NCBI GenBank assembly: GCA_963807735.1
Contig: CAWEDI010000024.1
Location: 372,001 to 436,000, forward strand
DNA length: 64,000 nucleotides
Source: Roseiarcus sp963807735
GTDB taxonomy: Bacteria > Pseudomonadota > Alphaproteobacteria > Rhizobiales > Beijerinckiaceae
Reading direction: 5' to 3'
In this document: positions 57,787-64,000 of the stretch, piece after piece
How the letters are laid out: each line of letters begins with the position of its first letter
How positions within the stretch are numbered: position 1 is the first letter of the stretch
Translations under genes and position numbers: made by a program
Notes under the pieces: model-generated
What the model was told of the DNA's origin: nothing
Seen by the model: the letters and a program-made list of their open reading frames with translations, nothing else
Databases searched by the model: none

Positions 57787-59373
57787 ATGACGCACACAGC
57801 TCTACGCTCCGAGTTCGAGAAGCTGGTCGACGTTTATGCCCCAGTCGGGCAGATCGGCACGGGATTCACCTTCACGGAAGGACCGATCTGGCACCCGTTG
57901 GAGCAACATCTGCTGTTCTCCGACATGCCCGCAGACGTGCGCCGCCGCTGGGACGAGCGCGGCGGCGTTAAGGAGATGAAGCGGCCGTCGAACAAATGCA
58001 ACGGCATGACCTACGACGCCGATCTTAACCTGATCGTCTGCGAGCATGCGACCTCGTCGCTCATTCGCGAGCGGCCAGATGGCGGGCGCGAAGTGATCGC
58101 CTCGCATTTCGAGGGCCAGGAGCTCAACAGCCCGAACGACGTCTGCGTACATTCGAGCGGCGCGATCTATTTCAGCGATCCGTGGTACGGTCGCATGCCG
58201 GGCTTCGGCGTCGAACGGCCGCGTCAACTCGGGTTCCAGGGCGTCTATCGCATTCCGCCCGGCGGCGGCGCGCCGAAGCTGCTGGTCGATCGATATCTGT
58301 TTGACCAACCGAACGGCCTTTGCTTCTGCCCCGAAGAGCGCCGACTTTATGTCAACGACACCGTGCAGGCGCTGATCCGGGTGTTCGATGTCGAGAGCGA
58401 TGGCTCCCTACGCAATGGCCGGCTGTTCACCACGGGGGTCAAATCGGAGCTGGAGCCGGGCGTTCCCGATGGCATGAAGTGCGACGCGGAGGGCAATGTC
58501 TGGTGCACCGGCCCGGGCGGCGTGTGGGTATTCGCGCAATCCGGCGAGTTGGTCGGAAAGTTGCGGGTTCCGGAGTTGGTCGCCAATCTCACCTGGGGCG
58601 GCAGGGATTTCCGCACGTTGTTCCTGACCGCGACGCACTCGGTCTACACGGTCCCAACCAAGGTCGGCCCACGCAACGAGCCTTACATGAGCGCCCGAGG
58701 CGCTCGCGGCAGCGGGGAGGCGCCGCGCGGCGCCGTCGCCGCTCAGGCGCCCAACCTGACCGCCGCCGACCTGCGGCTTGATCCAAGTCGCTGCGCAATG
58801 CTGATCCAGGACATGCAGAACGACGTCATCATGGATGGCGGCGCCTTCGCCTCTTCCGGGGCGCCGGAGCACGCCAAGGCGCAGCGGGTCGTCGAGAACG
58901 TTCGGCGGTTGGCGGACGCTGCGCGCGCGCGGGGTGTCGTCGTCATCCACGTCTGGTTCGTGGTTGAGCCGGGCGCGCCGGGCGTGACGCTAAACGCGCC
59001 GCTGTTCGAGGGACTGGTCGACACGAAGGCGATGGTGCGCGGCGGCTGGGGTGTCGCGCCTGTGGCGGGACTGGAGCCGCGCGCCGGCGATTTCGTGGTC
59101 GAGAAGATGCGGATGAGCGCCTGGGAGGGCACGCGGCTCGAAACGATCCTGAAGGCGACGGGCCGCGACTTTCTGATCAACACGGGCGCCTGGACAAACA
59201 TGTCGATCGAACACACGGCGCGCACCGGCGCCGACAAGGGCTATTTCGTCGTTACCCCCGAGGATTGTTGTTCGACGATGAACGCAGAGTGGCACAGCGC
59301 CTCGATCAACTACGCGATGCAGAACGTCGCCGTCGTGACCAATGCCGACGCGGTCATCCGGGCCTTGGGCTAG
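57787..59373 (+). CDS. SMP-30/gluconolactonase - isochorismatase-like fusion
   Basis: 528 aa from the ATG at 57787. Residues 1-295 are an SMP-30/gluconolactonase beta-propeller: FTFTEGPIWHPLEQHLLFSD (metal Glu), SPNDVCVHSSGAIYFSDPWY and NDTVQALIRVFD/PDGMKCDAEGNVW. After a linker, residues about 325-528 are an isochorismatase-like hydrolase: MLIQDMQNDVIMDGGAF (Asp) and VEKMRMSAWEGTRL (Lys). In NTGAWTNMSIEHTAR the catalytic Cys position of the family (TNxCVE) is occupied by Ser. Isochorismatase-like enzymes with Cys hydrolyse amides or carbamates. Likely sequential lactone and amide chemistry, or the second domain has altered activity. Confidence 0.9.
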   Translation: MTHTALRSEFEKLVDVYAPVGQIGTGFTFTEGPIWHPLEQHLLFSDMPADVRRRWDERGGVKEMKRPSNKCNGMTYDADLNLIVCEHATSSLIRERPDGGREVIASHFEGQELNSPNDVCVHSSGAIYFSDPWYGRMPGFGVERPRQLGFQGVYRIPPGGGAPKLLVDRYLFDQPNGLCFCPEERRLYVNDTVQALIRVFDVESDGSLRNGRLFTTGVKSELEPGVPDGMKCDAEGNVWCTGPGGVWVFAQSGELVGKLRVPELVANLTWGGRDFRTLFLTATHSVYTVPTKVGPRNEPYMSARGARGSGEAPRGAVAAQAPNLTAADLRLDPSRCAMLIQDMQNDVIMDGGAFASSGAPEHAKAQRVVENVRRLADAARARGVVVIHVWFVVEPGAPGVTLNAPLFEGLVDTKAMVRGGWGVAPVAGLEPRAGDFVVEKMRMSAWEGTRLETILKATGRDFLINTGAWTNMSIEHTARTGADKGYFVVTPEDCCSTMNAEWHSASINYAMQNVAVVTNADAVIRALG

Positions 59374-59374
59374 A

Positions 59375-60001
59375 GTGCCAAAACTCCTGCATATCGCCTG
59401 TTCGCCGCGGCCGGATTCGTCGTCGGGCGCTGCGGCGCAGTCGTTTCTGGCGCGGTTCCGCCAAGCGCGGCCGGGGTTCGAGATCGACGGGCTCGATCTT
59501 TGGCGCGAGGGCCTGCCGGAATTCAATCAGGACATGATCGAGGCCAAGGACGCCGTGCAGCGCGGCGTCTCGTTCACTCCGCGGCAGGCCGAGGCCTGGG
59601 CTACGATTGAACGGATGGCGGTGCGCTTCGCACTCGCCGACCGCGTGCTGATCTCGGCGCCGATGTGGAACTTCTCGCTGCCCTACAAGCTGAAGCACTA
59701 CATCGACCTCATCAACCAACCGCGTCTGACTTTCCGCTTCGATCCGGCGAACGGATATGTGCCGCTGTTGAAAGATAGACCGACGTTGGCGATCGTCGCC
59801 AGCAGCGGCGATTTCGTCACCGGCATGAACCGCGGCCGCACCGACATGGCGACGCCCTACTTGCGCGAGGTCTTGCGATTCATGGGCGTGCGCAACGTCG
59901 AGATCGTGCGCGTCGGCCCGACGGCGGGGACGGCCGAGGCGGTCGGGCAGGGCAAGGCGTCGGCGAACCGAAGGCTTACGGAATTGGCGGCGAGGTTCTA
60001 G
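59375..60001 (+). CDS. FMN-dependent NAD(P)H oxidoreductase (flavodoxin_2 / azoreductase-like)
   Basis: 208 aa from a GTG at 59375, one base after the previous stop. Flavin-phosphate loop HIACSPRPDSSSGAAAQSFL (about residues 5-24), the isoalloxazine segment ISAPMWNFSLPYKLKHYIDL (about 92-111) and LAIVASSGDF. Azoreductase/NADPH-quinone-reductase family. It could supply reduced flavin or reduce a quinoid intermediate in the pathway. Directly linked to the fusion gene. Confidence 0.9.
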   Translation: MPKLLHIACSPRPDSSSGAAAQSFLARFRQARPGFEIDGLDLWREGLPEFNQDMIEAKDAVQRGVSFTPRQAEAWATIERMAVRFALADRVLISAPMWNFSLPYKLKHYIDLINQPRLTFRFDPANGYVPLLKDRPTLAIVASSGDFVTGMNRGRTDMATPYLREVLRFMGVRNVEIVRVGPTAGTAEAVGQGKASANRRLTELAARF

Positions 60002-60024
60002 TGCGCGCGGAGATTTGGGGGAAT

Positions 60025-60132
60025 CGTCATTGCGAACGAAGCGAAGGCATGTACGGCGCCGCTGATCCAGCCCTAGCAGGCTGGCGAGCGATCTCCGAGA
60101 GAGGGATTGCCTCGCTTCGCTCGCAATGACGG
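60025..60132. repeat. Palindromic intergenic repeat, copy 5
   Basis: CGTCATTGCGAACGAAGCGA at the left and ATTGCCTCGCTTCGCTCGCA..ATGACG at the right frame a 108-base element whose interior contains GGCGCCGCTGAT, as in copy 2. It lies between the flavin reductase and ThDP-enzyme genes. Confidence 0.8.
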
Positions 60133-60153
60133 AACAAACAACGGGAGGAACGC

Positions 60154-62045
60154 ATGGCCGAGGCGCGGAGTTTTGAGAGCTTTCGATCGCCGTCCTATTC
60201 GGGCTACAGTCCTGCGTCCTCGTATTCCTATAGTCCAACGCCGCGTCCGTCGTCGGCGAGCGCGACCAACGAGATGCGCGGGACCGACATTATCGCCGAA
60301 TATCTGGTCAAGGAGCGCGTTCCCTATATCCTCGGCTACGCCGGTCACGGCGCGATCGGCCTGCTCGATGGCGTCTACAAGGTCACCGACCGCATCAAGC
60401 ATATCTCGCCGCGCATCGAGCAGACGGCCGGCTTCATGGCTGATGTCTACTACCGCCTGACTGGCCAGCCGCTGGCGGTCTACGCCTCGACCGGCCCCGG
60501 CCCGATTAATCTGATGATCTCGGTCGCCAACGCCTTCTATGACAATTCGGCGTTCTTCGTCATTACCGGCAACGTGCCGACCAACCAGCTCGACACCGGC
60601 GCGCTTCAGGACGATTATCGCTATCACGGCGACATGTCCGCGATGTTCACGCCGATCGTCAAGAAGAGCTGGCGCATCCGCAAGGTCGAGGATCTGGTCA
60701 AGGCGCTGCCCGACGCCTTCGCGATGATGCGCACCGGGCGGCCCGGCCCCGTGCATTTCGACATGCCTTATGACCTCTACATGCGCACGGCGCCGGTGAC
60801 GACGCCGGACCCCGGCGTGCATGGCGCGCCGCTCAACTGGCGCGCGACTGTGGCGGACGATGCGGTCGAGCGCGCGCTCGCGTTGCTGACGGGCGCACAG
60901 CGGCCGCTCATTCTCGCAGGCGGCGGGATCAGGGTCAGCCGAGCTTACGACGAGTTGCGCGCGCTGGCCGAGCAACTCGACATTCCCGTCTACACCTCGT
61001 TCATGGGAAAGGGGGCGCTGCCGCACGACCACCGGCTGCATCTCGGCGTCGCGGGCGTCTGGGGCGAATATCCGGCGACGGAAGCGGCGCGCAACGCCGA
61101 CGTGATTCTGGCGATCGGCGCGCGCTTCAACGATCTGCACACCGGCTCCTGGTTGAAGGGCTACGTCTACAATGTCCCGCCAACCAAGCTGATCCAGATC
61201 GACATCGACCCTGAGGAGATCGGGCGCAATCTGCCGGTCGAGATCGGCATCGTCGCCGACGCCAAGGCGTTTCTGAGCCAAGCCGTGCGCATCGCGCGCG
61301 CCAAGAACGCGCGCCACACCTATGGCGACGCATGGCGGCGTGAGATCGACGGCTGGCGCGCGGATTGGCGCAATTTCTGCGAGCCCTTCGAGCGCTCCGT
61401 CCGAGGTTCCGATAGAGCCCCGCCGGTTGATGGCGGAGATGAACCGCATCTCGCCGCCCGATACGGTGATGGTTGACGACGTCGGCAATTGTCAGGTCTG
61501 GTCAGAGCAATATTGGAAGACGCGCATCCCCGGCAATCACATGACGGCGGGCGGCTTCGCGGCGATGGGGTTCGGGATCGCGGGTGTGCTCGGCGCGCGG
61601 CTGGCGCGGCCGGATTAGCCCTTGCGTGACCATATGCGGCGATGGCGGTTTCTCGATGATGCCGCATGTCGTGGCGACCGCCGTCGAATACAATCTACCG
61701 GCGGTCTGGGTGCTGCACAACAACTACGCCATCGGCACGATCCGCGATCTGCAACGCGCCTATCACGACGGCCGCGAACTCGGAACCAGCTTCGTCAACG
61801 AACGGACAGGCAAGCTGTGGAACCCGGATTTCGCCAAGATGACGGAGGCGATGGGCGGCCGCGGCATTCGCATCGAGCATCCCGATCAGTTCGGCGACGC
61901 CTATCGCGAGGCGATCCGCTCCAACGTTCCGACGGTGATTGATGTCGTCATCAACCGCGACACGGGCATCCCGATCACCGGCACCTGGCAGATGCCGCCG
62001 ATCCCCGAAGTGCAACCGACGTTCGGGAAGCGCAAGCTGCGGTGA
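60154..62045 (+). CDS. Thiamine-diphosphate-dependent enzyme, acetolactate-synthase-like (two frameshifts)
   Basis: About 630 aa across indels near 61395 and 61615; the second is an extra T that otherwise makes a TAG. An unusual Ser/Tyr/Pro-rich extension (residues 1-42, SPSYSGYSPASSYSYSPTPR) precedes the ThDP fold: the catalytic Glu in ISPRIEQTAGFMADVYYRLT, TGPGPINLM, FITGNVPTNQL, the cofactor domain GARFNDLHTGSW and the ThDP motif CGDGGFSMMPHVVATAVEYN with NNYAIG. ThDP enzymes of this group decarboxylate or ligate 2-oxo acids. The last plus-strand catabolic gene of the cluster; product unknown. Confidence 0.88.
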
Positions 62046-62079
62046 CGGGCGGTAGGGCGGACGTCGGGCAGCGGCGAGA

Positions 62080-62121
62080 CCCTTCACCCTGGCCCTCTCC
62101 CCGCAAGAGCGGGGCGCGGGG
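62080..62121. repeat. GC-rich hairpin repeat (CCCTTCACCCTGGCCCTCTC type)
   Basis: Contains CCCCGC-AAGA-GCGGGG at about 62097-62112 in a 91-base gap between convergent genes. The flanking CCCTTCACCCTGGCCCTCTC sequence resembles the dispersed repeats seen in many proteobacteria. No T run is present; a terminator role is possible but not shown. Confidence 0.45.
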
Positions 62122-62136
62122 CCGCCGAGCGTCAGG

Positions 62137-63117
62137 CTACTCGATCGGCGCCGGCTTGACTTCGATCGGCCCCTTCGCCTTGACGGCGCTGTTGTCGGCC
62201 GGCGGCTTCAGGGAATCGATCGTGCGGCCGGTCTCCGAGCGCCAACCCGCCGGCGCGGCCTCGGTCGGGCCGTGGCCGGGGCTGGGCTCGATGTGGACGA
62301 CGCGATAGCCGCGCGCCTTCAACTCGGCGAGGAAACGCGGCAGCATCGCCGCTGTCCACGGCTTGTTGTCGTGAAACAGCAGCATGCCTTTCCGCGCCTT
62401 TTCGAGGCGCGAGAGGATCAGCTTCAGTTCCTGGTCCGGCGTCATCGTCAGCCAGTCGGAGGCCCAGAGGTCGACGCCGAAAATCGCGACGCCATGCTGG
62501 GCGAACCAGTTGCGCAGGTCGGTGGTGTCGGCGAAGCCGGGGAAGCGGAAGAACGGTGCGTGCAGCTTCAGCTTGTCGAGATCCGCCGGCTCGCCGTCCC
62601 GAAAATCCTGGCCATAGGCGGCGCGTTCGACGGCGATCATTCCCTTCAGGATGTCGGCGCGGGCGGCCGCTTCGCTCATGTAGCGCAGGGTCGGCTGCGG
62701 ATGGGTGTAGGTGTGAAAGGCGACGTTGTGGCCTTCCTCCGCCTCGCGCCGCAGCAGCGCCGGCGTCGCGTCGGCGTTGCGGCCGATGGCGAAGAAGGTA
62801 GCGCGCACGCATTGGTCCCTGAGCGCGTCGAGAATCGCCGGCGTCGTTTTGGCGTCGGGGCCGTCGTCGAAAGTGAGGATCACTTCGTGGTCGGCGAGCG
62901 GGATCGTCTCGCGATAGGTCTTCCACCCGACCGCCAGCCCGCCCTCGGTTCCGACTTTCTGCACGCGCGAGGTGCCGAGCTTGTCCGGCCCGCAATCCGC
63001 CGCGCCGGCGTCCGAAATCGCCAAGGCGAGGAGAACAGTCGCGAGCGCGGCCAGCGGCCATTGGGGCAAGAGCAGGGTCACGGCCGCTCCCTGACGCGAA
63101 AGCGCTCGACGGGTCAA
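62137..63117 (-). CDS. Secreted polysaccharide deacetylase (NodB-homology domain)
   Basis: 326 aa. A signal or membrane segment (LAALATVLLALAISDAGAA, about residues 22-40) is followed by a NodB domain: TFDDGPDAKTTPAILDALRD (catalytic Asp and metal Asp, about 82-101), FHTYTHPQPTLRYM (metal His pair), and FFRFPGFADTTDLRNWF. The C-terminal tail is Pro/Lys-rich. It removes acetyl groups from envelope or extracellular glycans. Convergent with the ThDP gene. Confidence 0.92.
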   Translation of the reverse strand: MTRRALSRQGAAVTLLLPQWPLAALATVLLALAISDAGAADCGPDKLGTSRVQKVGTEGGLAVGWKTYRETIPLADHEVILTFDDGPDAKTTPAILDALRDQCVRATFFAIGRNADATPALLRREAEEGHNVAFHTYTHPQPTLRYMSEAAARADILKGMIAVERAAYGQDFRDGEPADLDKLKLHAPFFRFPGFADTTDLRNWFAQHGVAIFGVDLWASDWLTMTPDQELKLILSRLEKARKGMLLFHDNKPWTAAMLPRFLAELKARGYRVVHIEPSPGHGPTEAAPAGWRSETGRTIDSLKPPADNSAVKAKGPIEVKPAPIE

Positions 63118-63192
63118 GCCGGACGCGTTAACGCTTGCTTACGAGGAAAGGTCTAGATTTCGCGTATCGTCCCAACCCTTTTCCAGACCGCC

Positions 63193-63960
63193 ATGCCGTC
63201 CGTATCCGCTTGTCTCCCGCGTTTTGCACTTCTGGCCGGCTTCGGCCTCGCGCTCGCATCCTGCGGCGGCGGCGGGGGCGGCGGCGGGCCGCTGGAGTTC
63301 GACTCCGATTTGCCCGGCCCGCATGACTATCCGATCCACGGCATCGACGTCTCGAAGTACCAGGGCGACGTCAATTGGAACGCGGTCGCCGACAGCGGCG
63401 TCAAGTTCGCCTGGATCAAAGCGACTGAGGGCGGAGACCATGTCGACGCCAAATTCCAGGCCAACTGGGACGCCGCCAAGGCAGTCGGAATTCCTCGCGG
63501 CGCCTACCATTTCGTCTATTGGTGCCGCTCGCCGCTCGAAGAGGTGCGCTGGTTCGAGCAGAACGTGCCGGTCGAGGCCGACGCGCTGCCGCCGGTGCTC
63601 GACGTCGAGTCCGATTCCGAATCGAAAACCTGCCATCGCCATCTCGAACAGCAGCAGACCATCTCCGACATGAAGCTGATGTTGGACGAGATGGAGCGCT
63701 ATTTCGGCAAGAAGCCGATCATCTATACCTCGGTCGATTTCTACGAGGCGATCCTCTCCGACGGCGCGTTCGCCGATTATTCGATGTGGGTGCGCTCGAC
63801 CAAACACCACCCCTCGGTCAAATACGGCTCGCGGCCCTGGGTGTTCTGGCAATATCAAGCCGACGGCCGCATTCCCGGCATCGACGGCAAGGTCGATCGC
63901 AACGTGTTCCACGGCTCGGAAACTCAGTGGCAAGACTTCCTGGCGTCGCTCAACAAGTAA
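63193..63960 (+). CDS. GH25 lysozyme-like lipoprotein
   Basis: 255 aa. A lipoprotein signal with lipobox LALASCGG (Cys near residue 24) and a Gly run is followed by a glycoside hydrolase 25 domain: GIDVSKYQGDVNWNAVADSG (catalytic Asp region, about 49-68), IKATEGGDHVDAKFQANWDA, GAYHFVYW, PPVLDVESDSES (second acidic site) and KPIIYTSVDFYEA. GH25 enzymes cleave the glycan backbone of peptidoglycan. It starts 76 bases from the divergent deacetylase gene, forming an envelope-glycan pair. Nothing is seen in the last 40 bases of the window. Confidence 0.93.
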   Translation: MPSVSACLPRFALLAGFGLALASCGGGGGGGGPLEFDSDLPGPHDYPIHGIDVSKYQGDVNWNAVADSGVKFAWIKATEGGDHVDAKFQANWDAAKAVGIPRGAYHFVYWCRSPLEEVRWFEQNVPVEADALPPVLDVESDSESKTCHRHLEQQQTISDMKLMLDEMERYFGKKPIIYTSVDFYEAILSDGAFADYSMWVRSTKHHPSVKYGSRPWVFWQYQADGRIPGIDGKVDRNVFHGSETQWQDFLASLNK

Positions 63961-64000
63961 AGCCGCCTGCGATCAGGGACGCCGCGACGCTCATTGTGAT

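Overview
The window is high-GC bacterial chromosome and looks alphaproteobacterial, most likely order Hyphomicrobiales (Rhizobiales; Bradyrhizobium/Beijerinckiaceae-like). The signs are FtsY with a long acidic Pro-rich N-terminus, hslVU, a linked accB-accC pair, katG divergent from oxyR, CoxMSL/MoxR/CoxE molybdenum-hydroxylase genes, and dispersed palindromic intergenic repeats of the kind common in that order. This placement is inferred from gene content; no rRNA or tRNA gene was found.

Layout. 1-5 kb: 5' end of a MATE transporter, a cyclase/fumarylacetoacetase-type pair, a MarR regulator with a visible operator, a DUF1398 gene, an SGNH hydrolase and a diguanylate cyclase. 5.2-7.1 kb: an SGNH + GSCFA cassette. 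7.4-10.6 kb: a Tat-exported IorAB-type molybdenum hydroxylase, a strong terminator and a cytochrome c. 10.9-14.8 kb: a TonB-dependent receptor divergent from an orphan histidine kinase. 14.9-18.5 kb: indolepyruvate ferredoxin oxidoreductase, heavily frameshifted. 18.5-24.1 kb: housekeeping genes (GFA protein, RluA-type pseudouridine synthase, ftsY, vapBC, hslVU). 24.2-27.9 kb: an AT-rich island with a methyltransferase, a small coupled ORF and a second GSCFA/SGNH cassette, ending in an IS66-type transposase remnant. 28.1-33.4 kb: accC, accB, katG and oxyR. 33.4-36.9 kb: haloacid dehalogenase, two SDRs and a quinone oxidoreductase.

37.1-62.0 kb is one long plus-strand cluster. It encodes a branched-chain-amino-acid-type ABC importer with an AraC regulator; an importer ATPase fused to a UPF0261 (Tm-1 N-terminal-like) domain; the matching TIM-barrel 'PEP hydrolase-like' protein; a giant SPFH/flotillin protein with about 46 in-register 11-residue repeats; two SRPBCC proteins; a molybdenum hydroxylase whose large subunit is split in two; MoxR and CoxE maturation factors; an amidohydrolase; a metallo-beta-lactamase-fold lactonase; an SMP-30-isochorismatase fusion; an FMN reductase; and a ThDP enzyme. 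Read together this is uptake, hydroxylation and hydrolytic breakdown of an unknown, probably N-containing or lactonisable, organic compound. It is the best candidate for an undescribed system. The window closes with a polysaccharide deacetylase and a GH25 lysozyme-like lipoprotein.

Many genes in 14.9-18.5 kb and 42.4-49.9 kb, and a few elsewhere, carry single-base indels that break otherwise well-conserved frames. Several are an extra T next to an existing T. These look more like consensus errors than decay, so the products below are described as reconstructed across them.
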